A stretch of DNA of 64,000 bases from Cytobacillus horneckiae (GTDB taxonomy: Bacteria; Bacillota; Bacilli; Bacillales; Cytobacillaceae): positions 1 through 64,000 of the forward strand of contig NZ_PISD01000031.1 of assembly GCF_002835735.1 (NCBI RefSeq), read 5' to 3'. Position 1 is the stretch's first letter. The number at the start of each line of letters is the position of its first letter. Shown here piece by piece: positions 31,583 through 41,654 of this stretch. The notes beneath the pieces are model-generated. The model saw only the letters and a list, made by a program, of their open reading frames with translations, searched no databases and was not told the DNA's origin. A program made the position numbers and the translations under genes.

Positions 31583-31599
31583 TTTATGATTTTGGCGAG

Positions 31600-31631
31600 A
31601 GGTATATGGGATTAATTACGCCCATATACCT
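31600..31631 (+). other. Stem-loop between oppA and oppB
   Basis: An 11-base-pair stem (AGGTATATGGG / CCCATATACCT) without a T run. It could guard the 3' end of oppA mRNA after processing and so keep the receptor in excess. Confidence 0.6.
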
Positions 31632-31763
31632 TCGTTTCTGTAAAAAAGAAACATCCTGCTTGTTACATTTTATGAAGAAATTTCTATTTATGGCAGGCAT
31701 TTCACAACTTTAGACAATTGCCCTTCTTTATCTAAATTAGTATTAAATTGGAGGTGTTGGACA

Positions 31764-32699
31764 ATGGCGAAATATATCGGAAAGCGTCTGCTGTATATGA
31801 TTATTTCTTTATGGCTTATCGTAACAGCAACATTTTTCCTCATGCGCGTTGCACCAGGAAACCCGTTTGCTTCTGAAAAAAAACTTCCACCGGAAATTGA
31901 AGCGAATTTACAAGCTCACTATGGTTTGGACAAGCCATGGTATCAACAATATACGGATTATTTAGTGAATGTAGTAACATGGGATTTCGGTCCATCATTC
32001 AAATATAAAAGTCAAACAGTAAATGATTTAATCTCTGAAGGTTTTCCAGTTTCTTTCTTGCTTGGTATGGAAGCCATTTTCATAGCAGTAGCCTTAGGCG
32101 TACTGTTCGGAGTTATAGCAGCTTTAAAGCAAAATAAATGGCAGGACTACACGACGATGGCCATCGCCGTATTAGGTATATCCGTCCCATCCTTTATTAT
32201 GGCGTCATTTTTACAGTATTTTTTAGCTATTAAATTAGGGGTTTTTCCCGTTGCAAGATGGGAATCGTTCCAACATACAATTTTGCCAGCGATCGCTCTT
32301 GCTGCAGGACCGATGGCCTATATAGCCAGATTAACCAGGTCTAGCATGATTGAAGTTCTGGCAAATGATTATATTAAGACTGCAAAAGCAAAAGGCTTAA
32401 GCAGCGGTGTAATTACAGTGAAGCATGCAATGAGAAATGCTCTTCTTCCTGTTGTTACTTACTTGGGACCATTAACTGCGAGTATTCTTACAGGTAGTTT
32501 CGTTATAGAAAAAATCTTTGGTATTCCAGGGTTAGGATTCCACTTCGTAACAAGTATCACAAACCGCGATTATACCGTCATTATGGGTGTAACAGTGTTC
32601 TATAGTATCATATTGCTTGTCGCTATTCTCCTTGTTGACATTGCATATGGAATTATCGACCCACGGATTAAGCTTGCTGGCGGGAAGAAAGGAGAGTAA
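31764..32699 (+). CDS. oppB: Oligopeptide ABC transporter permease OppB
   Basis: A 311-residue membrane permease with about six helices. Its start [20 protein letters not shown] and its EAA loop [20 protein letters not shown] near residue 210 are typical of OppB. A GGAGGTG site precedes the ATG. It is separated from oppA by 181 bases that hold the stem-loop, and oppC follows after six bases. Confidence 0.94.
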   Translation: MAKYIGKRLLYMIISLWLIVTATFFLMRVAPGNPFASEKKLPPEIEANLQAHYGLDKPWYQQYTDYLVNVVTWDFGPSFKYKSQTVNDLISEGFPVSFLLGMEAIFIAVALGVLFGVIAALKQNKWQDYTTMAIAVLGISVPSFIMASFLQYFLAIKLGVFPVARWESFQHTILPAIALAAGPMAYIARLTRSSMIEVLANDYIKTAKAKGLSSGVITVKHAMRNALLPVVTYLGPLTASILTGSFVIEKIFGIPGLGFHFVTSITNRDYTVIMGVTVFYSIILLVAILLVDIAYGIIDPRIKLAGGKKGE

Positions 32700-32705
32700 A
32701 TAATC

Positions 32706-33620
32706 ATGCAGAGCACGAATGATAAATTTAAAGTAGTCGGCACGCAATTAAGTGATGCTGAGAAAATTTCTAAGCCAAGTCTTTCTTTCTGGAAAGATGT
32801 GTTTATTAGATTCCGAAAAAATAAGCTTGCTATGTTTGGATTAGTGCTGCTCGCAATTCTAATCTTTATGGCAATCTTTGGACCATATATGACAGAGTAT
32901 GATTATAAAACGAATGATTTAACAAACAAAAATCAGCCTCCTTCTGCAGAGCATTGGTTTGGTACTGATGATCTTGGACGTGATATGTTTACACGTACTT
33001 GGGAAGGTGCAAGAATTTCAATTTTCATTGGTGTTGCAGCAGCGCTTATCGATTTATTCATCGGTGTTGCCTGGGGCGGTATAGCCGGTTATAAAGGCGG
33101 TCGAACTGATGAGACAATGATGCGGGCTGCCGATATTCTTTCTGGTATTCCCTATCTATTATTAGTTATCTTATTAATGGTCGTATTAGGTCAAGGCTTG
33201 GGAACTATGATTCTCGCAATGACAATAACCGGATGGATTAACATGTCCCGGATTGTCCGTGGCCAGGTTCTCATGCTTAAGAGTCAGGAATATGTGTTAG
33301 CATCGAAAACCCTTGGTGCAAATACGACTAGAATCATGGGTAAACATTTAATTCCAAACTCAATGGGACCAATTTTAGTTACGATGACGCTAACTGTTCC
33401 TTCCGCGATCTTTACTGAAGCGTATTTAGGATTTTTAGGACTTGGTTTAACACCTCCACTTGCAAGTTGGGGTACAATGGCGAATGATGGTTTACCAGCA
33501 CTTCGTTACTATCCATGGCGTCTATTCTTCCCAGCTATATTTATTTGTTTAACGATTTTTGCCTTCAATGTAGTCGGAGACGGATTACGTGACGCTCTAG
33601 ACCCAAGAAGTCGTAAATAA
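32706..33620 (+). CDS. oppC: Oligopeptide ABC transporter permease OppC
   Basis: The partner permease, 304 residues: N-terminal tail, RKNKLAMFGLVLLAILIFM as first helix, the marker HWFGTDDLGRDMFTRTWEG, and EAA loop QEYVLASKTLGANTTRIMGK. AAAGGAGAG on the oppB stop serves as ribosome binding site. oppD follows after 11 bases. Confidence 0.94.
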   Translation: MQSTNDKFKVVGTQLSDAEKISKPSLSFWKDVFIRFRKNKLAMFGLVLLAILIFMAIFGPYMTEYDYKTNDLTNKNQPPSAEHWFGTDDLGRDMFTRTWEGARISIFIGVAAALIDLFIGVAWGGIAGYKGGRTDETMMRAADILSGIPYLLLVILLMVVLGQGLGTMILAMTITGWINMSRIVRGQVLMLKSQEYVLASKTLGANTTRIMGKHLIPNSMGPILVTMTLTVPSAIFTEAYLGFLGLGLTPPLASWGTMANDGLPALRYYPWRLFFPAIFICLTIFAFNVVGDGLRDALDPRSRK

Positions 33621-33631
33621 GGAGTGAGAAG

Positions 33632-34699
33632 ATGGAAAAAGTACTAGAAGTAAAAGATTTAAAAGTCTCATTCCAAACATATGGAGGTACTGTTCAAGCA
33701 GTGCGCGGTGTAAGCTTTGACCTTCATAAAGGTGAGACATTAGCAATTGTTGGCGAATCCGGATCAGGAAAAAGTGTTACATCACAAACATTGATGAAAT
33801 TGATTCCCATGCCTCCAGGCAAAATAACTGGCGGACAAATTTTATTTAATGGCGAAGACCTTGTTCCTAAATCTGATAAAGAAATGGAAAGTATTCGCGG
33901 TAAAGAAATAAGCATGATCTTCCAAGATCCGATGACATCCCTTAATCCAACCATGAAGGTTGGAAACCAGATCATGGAAGGTTTAATTAAACATCAAAAG
34001 GTATCTAAAGCTGATGCAAAAAAACGTGCAATTGAGCTGTTAAAACTTGTTGGTATTCCGATGCCGGAAAGTCGTGTCAATCAATATCCACATGAATTTT
34101 CAGGCGGTATGAGACAGCGTGCGATGATAGCGATTGCCCTAGCTGCAAGTCCAAAGCTACTAATTGCGGATGAGCCAACAACTGCTTTGGATGTAACCAT
34201 TCAGGCGCAAATCTTGGAGTTAATGAAAGGCTTGCAAGACAAGCTTGATACTTCGATTATATTTATCACTCATGATTTAGGCGTAGTAGCAAATGTAGCT
34301 GACCGTGTTGCAGTTATGTATGCAGGTCAAATCGTCGAAATCGGCACAGTTGATGAAATATTTTATGATCCGAAGCATCCTTATACTTGGGGATTGCTTG
34401 CTTCAATGCCTAGCTTGGAAAACGACGGAAATGATGAATTGGCTGCTATTCCAGGTACACCTCCGGATTTAACTAATCCACCAGTTGGTGATGCTTTTGC
34501 ACCTAGGAACAAATATGCACTTGCCATTGATTATGAAGAAGAGCCGCCAATGTTTCAGGTTTCTGAAACTCATTTTGCAAAAACTTGGCTGCTGCATCCT
34601 GATGCGCCAAACGTTGAACCGCCTGATGCGGTAAAACAGCGTATTCGTAAAATGTCCTCCAACTTCGATAAACCAGTGCTTGTGAAGGAGGGGAAATAA
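33632..34699 (+). CDS. oppD: Oligopeptide ABC transporter ATP-binding protein OppD
   Basis: ATPase of 355 residues with Walker A GESGSGKS (41-48), signature [10 protein letters not shown], Walker [13 protein letters not shown] and switch His in FITHDLG. Unlike AppD, its C-terminal extension lacks the clustered cysteines: the equivalent stretch reads [16 protein letters not shown]. It is also longer by about 28 residues. It lies between oppC and oppF with only one base to the latter. Confidence 0.94.
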   Translation: MEKVLEVKDLKVSFQTYGGTVQAVRGVSFDLHKGETLAIVGESGSGKSVTSQTLMKLIPMPPGKITGGQILFNGEDLVPKSDKEMESIRGKEISMIFQDPMTSLNPTMKVGNQIMEGLIKHQKVSKADAKKRAIELLKLVGIPMPESRVNQYPHEFSGGMRQRAMIAIALAASPKLLIADEPTTALDVTIQAQILELMKGLQDKLDTSIIFITHDLGVVANVADRVAVMYAGQIVEIGTVDEIFYDPKHPYTWGLLASMPSLENDGNDELAAIPGTPPDLTNPPVGDAFAPRNKYALAIDYEEEPPMFQVSETHFAKTWLLHPDAPNVEPPDAVKQRIRKMSSNFDKPVLVKEGK

Positions 34700-34700
34700 A

Positions 34701-35636
34701 ATGGCTGAAAAGTTATTAGAAATTAAAAACTTAAAACAGCATTTTAACGTTGGCAGACCTAATATGGTAAAAGCAGTAGATGGCATTTCTTTTGATATCT
34801 ATAAAGGTGAAACATTAGGTCTTGTAGGTGAATCCGGCTGTGGTAAATCAACAACTGGACGTACAATTATACGGCTCTATGATGCGACAGACGGTCAAGT
34901 TATATTTGACGGTGAAAATGTACATGGTAAAAAGTCTGCAAAAGCTTTAAAAGCATTTAACCGTAAAATGCAAATGATTTTCCAAGATCCTTATGCTTCT
35001 TTGAACCCGCGTATGACTGTTGCGGATATTATTGCTGAAGGCATCGATATCCACGGCCTTGCTAAAACTAAAAAGGCGCGTATGGAGCGAGTCTATGAGC
35101 TTTTAGAAACAGTTGGCTTGAACAAAGAGCACGCTAACCGCTATCCGCATGAATTCTCCGGCGGTCAAAGACAGCGTATCGGAATTGCACGGGCGCTTGC
35201 AGTAGATCCAGACTTCATTATTGCGGACGAACCGATTTCAGCACTTGATGTGTCTATCCAGGCTCAAGTTGTTAACTTAATGAAGAAGCTGCAGCGAGAA
35301 AAAGGATTAACATATTTGTTTATTGCCCATGACTTGTCGATGGTTAAGTATATTAGTGATAGAATTGGTGTTATGTACTTTGGAAAGCTAGTGGAATTAG
35401 CACCGGCTGATGATCTTTACAACAACCCTATTCATCCATATACCCAATCTTTATTATCGGCAATCCCTCTTCCTGATCCGGAATCAGAAAGAACACGTCA
35501 GCGCAGAGCTTATGACCCAGCATCTCATCAATATGCTGATAATGAAAGCTTAGAAATGCGTGAAATCACACCAGGACATTTTGTATATTGTTCTGAAAAA
35601 GAGTTTAAGGAATATCAACAACAATACACGAAATGA
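34701..35636 (+). CDS. oppF: Oligopeptide ABC transporter ATP-binding protein OppF
   Basis: Second ATPase, 311 residues, with Walker [10 protein letters not shown] (43-51), signature [15 protein letters not shown], Walker B FIIADEPISALD and switch His in FIAHDLS. Only one cysteine (in FVYCSEKEF) is left in the C-terminal extension, so no iron-sulfur site of the AppF type can form. GGAGGGG precedes the ATG. It closes the oppABCDF operon. Confidence 0.94.
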   Translation: MAEKLLEIKNLKQHFNVGRPNMVKAVDGISFDIYKGETLGLVGESGCGKSTTGRTIIRLYDATDGQVIFDGENVHGKKSAKALKAFNRKMQMIFQDPYASLNPRMTVADIIAEGIDIHGLAKTKKARMERVYELLETVGLNKEHANRYPHEFSGGQRQRIGIARALAVDPDFIIADEPISALDVSIQAQVVNLMKKLQREKGLTYLFIAHDLSMVKYISDRIGVMYFGKLVELAPADDLYNNPIHPYTQSLLSAIPLPDPESERTRQRRAYDPASHQYADNESLEMREITPGHFVYCSEKEFKEYQQQYTK

Positions 35637-35640
35637 GCAA

Positions 35641-35670
35641 AAAGCGATCTCAACTTTGAGGTCGTTTTTT
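35641..35670 (+). terminator. Terminator of the opp operon
   Basis: CGATCTCA / TGAGGTCG stem with one G-T pair and six T. Confidence 0.8.
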
Positions 35671-35824
35671 GTCGAGAGAAAAACGACAAGTAACAACAAT
35701 TTGAATTTTTAAAATTTGTTTAGTGCTTTCACTCACTAACGTATGAATATAGTATACATTATTTTGCATGAAATTACTATTGTAAATTTTAAAATTTATT
35801 GACTTTTTGTTTAATTCTCTTTTT

Positions 35825-35852
35825 TTGCATTTAATGATACTTCTTGTAGAAT
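35825..35852 (+). promoter_or_regulatory. Sigma-A promoter, candidate, of the DUF4015 gene
   Basis: TTGCAT (35825-35830) and TAGAAT (35847-35852) with 16 bases between. Confidence 0.4.
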
Positions 35853-35895
35853 AAGGGTAGATAGAAAACAGGACGGAATAAAGGGGGAAGAACGG

Positions 35896-37107
35896 TTGAA
35901 TGCTTCAAAAAATATACTAACTATGATGTTGTTTTTATCGATGTTAGTCATTGGCACAAACACAAGTGCAGAAGAGGTTGAAAAAGAATTTAATCTACAT
36001 ACGCAAAAGTCTTTTTATGGATTTGTTCGGGAATTGCCTGAGCAAATGAATCGGTTTCAGTTTGATTCAGGATTTACATTTAATTATCCCGATGCTGTGA
36101 GAGGGATTTATGTAACTGGTCCGTCAGCAGGCGGACAAAAATTTAATGATCTCATAGCTATGATGAGGGAAACAGATTTAAATGCAATGGTGATTGATAT
36201 GAAGGAAGATTGGGGAAATCTTACTTATATTCCGGAAGATAAGGAAAAGTACAAGGACATTATTGAGCCATATATCAAAAAACCTAAAGATTTACTCGCA
36301 AAAATGGAAGAAGAAGAAATTTATCCAATTGCAAGAGTAGTTGTATTTAAGGATACTGAATTAGCTAAAGCAAAGCCTGAATGGACCTTTAAAAAAGGGG
36401 ATGAAATATGGAAAAATGGACGTGGTGAGGCGTTTGTTAATCCGTTTTTAAAAGAAGTATGGGATTATAATATTGATATTGCAATAGATGCTGCGAAACT
36501 TGGATTCCAGGAAATTCAGTTTGATTATGTCCGCTTTCCTGAAGGGTTTGAAAATATGGATAAGTCGCTGAAATATAGCAAAGGTCATTATAAGGATGAA
36601 ATTGATGGCGATGATGTGCAGATGAGGGTAAAGGCAGTTACAGACTTTGTTGAGTATGCGAAGGCGAAGCTCGAGCCATATGGAGTCAAGGTCTCCGTTG
36701 ATATATTTGGTTATACAGCTACATTGCCGGAGGCTCCAGGGATAGGGCAGAACTTCTCCAAAATATCTGAACATGTGGATGTCATTTCATCGATGATTTA
36801 TCCAAGTCACTGGACTTCATATTTTGGCATACCGAAGCCTGATTTAGAGCCGTACAAGCTAGTAAAAGAATATGCGAAGCTTGAAAACAAAAAGATTGGG
36901 GAGCTTGAAAACCCTCCTGTTTCAAGACCATGGCTGCAAGATTTTACTGCTTCATATTTAGGCAAGGGAAATTATAAACCTTATGGAAAGAAAGAAGTAG
37001 AAGAGCAAATCAAAGCGCTAAATGAGGAAGGAATTGATGAATTTCTCCTATGGAATGCAGGTAATTCCTATACGAAGAATGTCGATTATACGCCGTTAAC
37101 TGATTAA
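35896..37107 (+). CDS. Putative secreted glycoside hydrolase (DUF4015)
   Basis: A 403-residue protein with an N-terminal hydrophobic signal (about 6-25, possible cut after TSA) and a long domain like the DUF4015 glycosidase-type TIM barrel: DAVRGIYVTGPSAGG, DLNAMVIDMKEDWG, ARVVVFKD, GFQEIQFDYVRFPEGF, KVSVDIFGYTA and VISSMIYPSHW. The acidic residues in QFDYVRFPE are likely catalytic or substrate-binding by analogy. It probably acts outside the membrane on a polysaccharide; the substrate is unknown. The TTG start follows AAGGGGGAAG. It is a single-gene unit not found at this place in B. subtilis. Confidence 0.75.
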   Translation: MNASKNILTMMLFLSMLVIGTNTSAEEVEKEFNLHTQKSFYGFVRELPEQMNRFQFDSGFTFNYPDAVRGIYVTGPSAGGQKFNDLIAMMRETDLNAMVIDMKEDWGNLTYIPEDKEKYKDIIEPYIKKPKDLLAKMEEEEIYPIARVVVFKDTELAKAKPEWTFKKGDEIWKNGRGEAFVNPFLKEVWDYNIDIAIDAAKLGFQEIQFDYVRFPEGFENMDKSLKYSKGHYKDEIDGDDVQMRVKAVTDFVEYAKAKLEPYGVKVSVDIFGYTATLPEAPGIGQNFSKISEHVDVISSMIYPSHWTSYFGIPKPDLEPYKLVKEYAKLENKKIGELENPPVSRPWLQDFTASYLGKGNYKPYGKKEVEEQIKALNEEGIDEFLLWNAGNSYTKNVDYTPLTD

Positions 37108-37113
37108 AAAAAG

Positions 37114-37155
37114 AAAGCAGTTATTGCCATTCCAAAGGGCATATAACTGCTTTTT
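37114..37155 (+). terminator. Terminator after the DUF4015 gene
   Basis: AAAGCAGTTAT...TGCC pairs with GGGCA...ATAACTGCTTT, followed by T. Confidence 0.8.
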
Positions 37156-37203
37156 ATTTGACACTTCTCCTTAATTCGTTATCATAGAATAGTGGATAGA
37201 ATA

Positions 37204-37389
37204 TTATTTTTTGTTTCCACCTACATGATTCCATCCAGTTTGCACTCTTGCTGATCGGTCTACGAATTCGGATTTTTTCTTGCCGCCAAATAATTTTTCT
37301 CCCAGCCCATTTGTAATCACACCTAAAAAGGCTGTAAATCCAATTATGAGCAATGAAACAATAATTAAGTCTGAAAAGTAACCAATCAT
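37204..37389 (-). CDS. Small single-pass membrane protein
   Basis: A 61-residue protein with one hydrophobic helix (residues 6-27) and a basic, hydrophilic C-terminal half (GGKKKSEFVDRSARVQ). The ATG at 37389 has GGAGG about nine bases upstream; the longer frame to 37452 runs through this site and is not favoured. I do not recognise the family. It is probably co-located with, but transcribed against, its neighbours. Confidence 0.6.
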   Translation of the reverse strand: MIGYFSDLIIVSLLIIGFTAFLGVITNGLGEKLFGGKKKSEFVDRSARVQTGWNHVGGNKK

Positions 37390-37582
37390 TGATAAACCTC
37401 CATCTTTCTTTTTGCAAAAATGAATGACAGCCTTCCGAAAGAATATTCTCAATTTTATTTTAATCTATCTTTCATTGTATGAAAAGAGGCTATTTCACAA
37501 ATACTTCCTATAGGAAATGCGGCTGACAAGCGTTAATGATATGCATATGTATATAAATAAAAAATATACGTTGAATAAGTCG

Positions 37583-37612
37583 TTGAAAGGAAAGCTGGGA
37601 GCTTATCATACT
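37583..37612 (+). promoter_or_regulatory. Sigma-A promoter of yjbC, candidate
   Basis: TTGAAA (37583-37588) and CATACT (37607-37612) with 18 bases between. Confidence 0.4.
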
Positions 37613-37641
37613 GGAAAACTAATAATGAAGGAGCTTGGTCC

Positions 37642-38217
37642 ATGCATTGGTATGAAAAACTGAATCAATATTTTCCAATTGAAGAAATGAAATCAAAAGA
37701 ACATATGGAAACTTTATTAAAAGAAAGGCCTGATATTTACCATAAGGATGAAGGTCCCATGCATGTCCTGATGTATGTGGAGCTTGATACGTTCGTGTTT
37801 ATTGATTATTTATTCGTTTCCAAAGAATCTAGAGGCCTAGGACTTGGCCGTAAATTAATTGAGAAATTAAAAGAAAAAGGAAAACCAATCATTTTAGAAG
37901 TAGAGCCTGTTGATTACGAAGATACGGATACTGAGAAAAGACTGCGTTTTTATAAAAGAGAAGGATTTGAGCATGCTCAGTCAATCGGATATCGCCGGCG
38001 TTCCCTGGCAACGAGAGAAGTAAATGAAATGGAAATTTTATATTGGGCACCGGAAAATGAAAGTGAAGAAATGATATTTGATTCAATGAAAAAGACGTAT
38101 GAACTAATTCATACTTATAAAGATACACATTTTTATGGAGAATCGTATCAGCCGGTTGATGAAGTATTAACATTCGCGGATAAAGAGGAAGAGCGTGACA
38201 TGTTAAAAGATATTTAA
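37642..38217 (+). CDS. yjbC: GNAT acetyltransferase YjbC
   Basis: A 191-residue protein of the GNAT family. The acetyl-CoA loop is SRGLGLGRKLIEKLKEKGK (about residues 64-82), preceded by the strand FVFIDYLFVSKES. A second region (residues 100-125, RLRFYKREGFEHAQ) completes the fold. In B. subtilis the gene is the first of the yjbC-spx stress operon. Here a terminator-like hairpin and about 500 bases separate it from spx, so the two may be transcribed apart. The substrate is unknown. Confidence 0.85.
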   Translation: MHWYEKLNQYFPIEEMKSKEHMETLLKERPDIYHKDEGPMHVLMYVELDTFVFIDYLFVSKESRGLGLGRKLIEKLKEKGKPIILEVEPVDYEDTDTEKRLRFYKREGFEHAQSIGYRRRSLATREVNEMEILYWAPENESEEMIFDSMKKTYELIHTYKDTHFYGESYQPVDEVLTFADKEEERDMLKDI

Positions 38218-38224
38218 ACATAAA

Positions 38225-38257
38225 GGTGGCAGGAAGATTGATTCCTGCCATCTTTCT
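38225..38257 (+). terminator. Terminator after yjbC
   Basis: GGTGGCAGGAA / TTCCTGCCATC stem with an interrupted T run, so partial read-through into spx is possible. Confidence 0.65.
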
Positions 38258-38400
38258 TTATTTTCAATATTTAATATTAATTGAGAATGAAGTAGGTAGG
38301 TTTAACAGTTTTTGATTGTGGGTATATAAAGACTAATTGAACGATAAAATTGTATTTTTTGTGAACTGTTCTAATTAATTGCTGAAAAATAATAAAAAAG

Positions 38401-38426
38401 TGAAACCTTTTTTGTGTTAAAACGTC
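38401..38426 (+). promoter_or_regulatory. ECF-sigma (sigma-M/W/X type) promoter before spx
   Basis: TGAAAC (38401-38406), a 16-base spacer and CGTC (38423-38426) match the B. subtilis ECF-sigma consensus exactly. It lies about 300 bases before spx. Spx is known to have sigma-M-type promoters in B. subtilis. Confidence 0.8.
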
Positions 38427-38727
38427 TTATATTATAGATTCACCTAGGCGAGTTCATTGTTTAATTAGCGTATGAGACTTTTATAATGAATATAAAAACA
38501 TATACCATAACATAATCTATTGGTGTATAATAAATATTGTAAATGCTTATTTATAGTAATTTTAAATTACTTGAATGACTTCACGGAAGAGCCTAGTGAA
38601 TACTTTAACAGACAACTGTTGCAGTTGATGATTACGCAAGTAAAAATCTTGCTGTAAAAGCCTAATTAAACAATATATTTTGAATGAGTTTATATATGTC
38701 TAAATTTAAGGAGTGTGAAATTGTAAA

Positions 38728-39123
38728 ATGGTCACATTATACACTTCACCAAGTTGTACATCATGCCGGAAAGCAAAATCATGGTTAGAAGAGCATGACA
38801 TTAGTTATAAAGAAAGAAATATTTTTTCTGAGCCGTTATCAATTGAAGAAATTAAAGAAATCCTTCGCATGACAGAGGATGGTACGGACGAAATTATTTC
38901 AACACGTTCTAAAACATTCCAAAAACTTGATGTGAATTTAGAAACGATGCCATTGCAAGATTTGTTTGAATTGATTAAGGATAATCCTGGTTTATTGCGC
39001 CGTCCGATTATTCTCGATGAAAAACGCTTGCAGGTAGGTTATAATGAAGATGAAATACGCAGATTCCTGCCAAGGAAAGTTCGTACTTATCATCTCCGTG
39101 AAGCACAGCGTTTAGTAAATTAA
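38728..39123 (+). CDS. spxA: Global stress regulator Spx
   Basis: Spx binds the alpha C-terminal domain of RNA polymerase and redirects transcription under disulfide stress; ClpXP degrades it in unstressed cells. The 131-residue protein is full length with the redox switch C10-T-S-C13, the ArsC-like fold ([18 protein letters not shown], later [21 protein letters not shown]), and a C-terminus EAQRLVN near to the B. subtilis end recognised by ClpXP. Its adaptor SpxH is encoded 5 kb away, and mecA and clpB are also in the window. A long leader of about 500 bases with an ECF-type promoter precedes it. Confidence 0.97.
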   Translation: MVTLYTSPSCTSCRKAKSWLEEHDISYKERNIFSEPLSIEEIKEILRMTEDGTDEIISTRSKTFQKLDVNLETMPLQDLFELIKDNPGLLRRPIILDEKRLQVGYNEDEIRRFLPRKVRTYHLREAQRLVN

Positions 39124-39152
39124 TATGATAAGATCTTCATTATAAAGATTTA

Positions 39153-39183
39153 AAGGCTGTTGAGTATTTCTCAACAGCCTTTT
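39153..39183 (+). terminator. Terminator after spx
   Basis: A perfect 12-base-pair stem AAGGCTGTTGAG / CTCAACAGCCTT with T. Confidence 0.88.
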
Positions 39184-39650
39184 ATATTGGCGAATTTCCA
39201 ATAACGCTTAACAGATGTATAAGTCTCATTAAGGCGAGCGCTGAAATGATAAGTGGAGACAAACTTATTTTGTCTCTTTTAATTATACAGTCCTGAGAAA
39301 GGTTTTATTTCTCCATTTTATAATTGAAACATGTTTCTTGTGAGGGAGTATTTTTTTTGATAAAATACAAGCACTAACAATTTTCATGTTTATTATTGTT
39401 AATGGGTCAAGTTAATGTAAAAAAATATATAGGCATTCATTCGTTTTTCAGGAGTTAGGTTATTTACATTCCCCATAACGAATTTTTGTCATAAAATGAA
39501 AGCAATAAGAAGATAATAACTTTTATTTATTAGTTTAAATTTTTTTATTAGTAAGGAATATTTCCCTTTATATAGGGAAAATGTGTTACAGATAGGATGT
39601 TATGGGGGTATTTAGTCCCTTCACCAATCGCTAGAAGGGAGAGTTGCTAA
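39184..39650 (+). other. Gene-free stretch before mecA
   Basis: No gene found in about 470 AT-rich bases. A second hairpin (GAGACAAA 39256-39263 with TTTGTCTC 39269-39276, then T) may be a backup terminator. No convincing promoter for mecA was identified. Confidence 0.5.
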
Positions 39651-40307
39651 ATGGAAATTGAACGAATAAATGATCACACTGTTAAGTTTTATATTTCTTA
39701 TGTAGATATAGAGGAAAAAGGCTTTGACCGCGAGGAGATCTGGTATAATCGTGAGCGGAGTGAAGAATTATTTTGGGAAATGATGGATGAAGTTCATCAG
39801 GAAGAAGACTTCTTGATGGAAGGCCCATTATGGATTCAGGTGCAGGCTCTTGATAAGGGATTGGAAATTTTAGTTACTAAAGCACAATTATCCAAAGACG
39901 GACAAAAGTTTGAGTTGCCAGTTTCCGATGAAAAGCTAAAGGATTTAGCGGTCGATGAAAGGGTTGAGGCTATGCTTGATCAACATTTCAACATTCCGAC
40001 AGAAGAAGAGGATGACGAAAAACTGGAGTTTGTTCTTGCTTTTAATGATTTCGAAGATTTGATTTCTTTAGCAAAGCGAACAGAATTAGATGAAGTTACA
40101 ACCTCATTATATTCTTATAATGGAAAATATTATTTAATTGTCGAATTCCCAGAGGATGTATTTGAAGAAGACGAAATTGATAACCTTCTAAGTATTTTCC
40201 TTGAGTTTGGCTATGAAACAGATACGACCATTCATATTATGCAAGAATATGGAAAAGTGATTTTGCATGAAAATGTATTTGTGGAATTAAGAAAATACTT
40301 TAAATAA
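39651..40307 (+). CDS. mecA: Adaptor protein MecA
   Basis: MecA delivers substrates such as the competence regulator ComK to ClpC-ClpP and helps ClpC assemble. The 218-residue protein has the N-terminal substrate domain (MEIERINDHTVKFYISY), an acidic linker (PTEEEDDEKLEF), and the ClpC-binding C-terminal domain (YSYNGKYYLIVEFP to VFVELRKYF). The ATG follows AAGGGAGAG. It ends at a terminator. With comZ, med and coiA it forms part of the competence set in this window. Confidence 0.95.
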   Translation: MEIERINDHTVKFYISYVDIEEKGFDREEIWYNRERSEELFWEMMDEVHQEEDFLMEGPLWIQVQALDKGLEILVTKAQLSKDGQKFELPVSDEKLKDLAVDERVEAMLDQHFNIPTEEEDDEKLEFVLAFNDFEDLISLAKRTELDEVTTSLYSYNGKYYLIVEFPEDVFEEDEIDNLLSIFLEFGYETDTTIHIMQEYGKVILHENVFVELRKYFK

Positions 40308-40309
40308 AG

Positions 40310-40339
40310 AAGCCGATTTCTTTTTGAAATCGGTTTTTT
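40310..40339 (+). terminator. Terminator after mecA
   Basis: CCGATTTC / GAAATCGG stem followed by six T. Confidence 0.85.
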
Positions 40340-40421
40340 GTTGTTTAAATATGCATAATGAGAAGGGATTTTTGATCGAATTTAGAATTAATAATACAGA
40401 ACTAAAAAGGGGGAATAAACA

Positions 40422-41615
40422 GTGCTTATGGCGATAAGCAAAGAAGGAAAAGTGATTCAGCTTGATCGAAAAACAAGTGAGTTAAGGCTAAACCAATTAA
40501 AGCTGGAAGCCCAGTTTTTTTGCCCGGAATGCGAGGAAGCGTTAATCCTAAAAGCAGGAAGCAAACGTATACCGCATTTTTCCCATAAGAGGAAAAGCGA
40601 TTGTTTTGAAAGCTATGAGAGAGAAACAAAAAAACATTTAGACGGAAAGCAGTTATTGTATGAATGGTTAACGAATCAGGGATTAAGGCCCGATATGGAG
40701 AGCTATTATCACGAAATAAGGCAGCGAGCAGATTTAGGCTATACTCTCCACAATATAAAAAATGCGATTGAATATCAATGCTCGATTATTCCTGAAGAAC
40801 TGTTGTTAAAAAGAAATCAATGTTATATCCAGGCAGGAATACGGCCGCTTTGGATTTTGTCAGATGACCATTATCATCGCAAGGGTTCACAAAAATTATC
40901 CTTATCTTCTTTTCAATATCTTTTTCTGCAAATTAATGCCTCTGGCCAAACGGTCATTCCCTTTTTCAGTCCTCAAACAAACACCTTTCTCCTAATACAT
41001 CATCTAATGCCACTTACACCGAAATCCGCCTTAGGAAAATTATCTTTTAGAAGCCTGTCAAATATTCCTATTCACCAAATGTTACGAGGGTCAATTGAAC
41101 CGATTCATTTTTCTCGGTGGCAAACGGAAATACGAAGGATGAAGACATATGCAAATATACAATTCGGACTTTTTCCACGCACTTTCCTTGATGAATTATA
41201 TCAATCTTCTATTTACCCTGCATCATTGCCGCCGGAAATAGGCATTCCTGTCAAAAATGCATATTATATTGCCACATCGCCGATTCAATGGCAAACCTAT
41301 TTATATCTTGATGTTTTCCGTTTTAGAAAGACTTTTTCACTTCATGAAATATATAATAGCTTTAAAAAAAGATGTCTCAATAAGCATATAAAACTAAGAG
41401 CACTGTCATTTGGTATAGAAGGAGGAGGGTTAGTAGCAGTTAGAGAGTATGTTGAAGTTTTAAGGAAGCTAAGGATCTTATCAACTTCTAATCATTTCGA
41501 CTATTACCTTGAAAAACCTATTCAAATGGAAGACAATCTTCAACATTTGCTTGAGATTGAAAAAAATTTTTATCAACAGTATGGAGAGAAAATAATGAGA
41601 AATGCAATAAAATAA
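40422..41615 (+). CDS. coiA: CoiA-like competence nuclease
   Basis: CoiA is needed for transformation in several Firmicutes. The 397-residue protein has an N-terminal zinc-finger-like motif (C34-PE-C37, H52-FS-H55, C61) followed by a nuclease-like core with HLDGKQLLYEWLTNQG, QRADLGYTL and AIEYQCS, in the pattern of a PD-(D/E)xK-type fold with the D and the E-x-Q pair. The GTG at 40422 lies eight bases after AAAAGGGGG; an ATG two codons later is too far. Expression under ComK is known in B. subtilis, but no ComK box was identified here. Confidence 0.88.
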   Translation: MLMAISKEGKVIQLDRKTSELRLNQLKLEAQFFCPECEEALILKAGSKRIPHFSHKRKSDCFESYERETKKHLDGKQLLYEWLTNQGLRPDMESYYHEIRQRADLGYTLHNIKNAIEYQCSIIPEELLLKRNQCYIQAGIRPLWILSDDHYHRKGSQKLSLSSFQYLFLQINASGQTVIPFFSPQTNTFLLIHHLMPLTPKSALGKLSFRSLSNIPIHQMLRGSIEPIHFSRWQTEIRRMKTYANIQFGLFPRTFLDELYQSSIYPASLPPEIGIPVKNAYYIATSPIQWQTYLYLDVFRFRKTFSLHEIYNSFKKRCLNKHIKLRALSFGIEGGGLVAVREYVEVLRKLRILSTSNHFDYYLEKPIQMEDNLQHLLEIEKNFYQQYGEKIMRNAIK

Positions 41616-41654
41616 TCAAATATTAATTTTGCGGAAATTGGTGAAACATATTAG

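Noticed and set aside
31600..31631. Stem-loop after oppA as a terminator
   Set aside because: There is no T run, and oppB-F clearly belong to the same operon.
35799..35804. TTGACT as -35 of the DUF4015 gene
   Set aside because: No -10 lies at 16-18 bases; the TTGCAT/TAGAAT pair nearer the gene is better.
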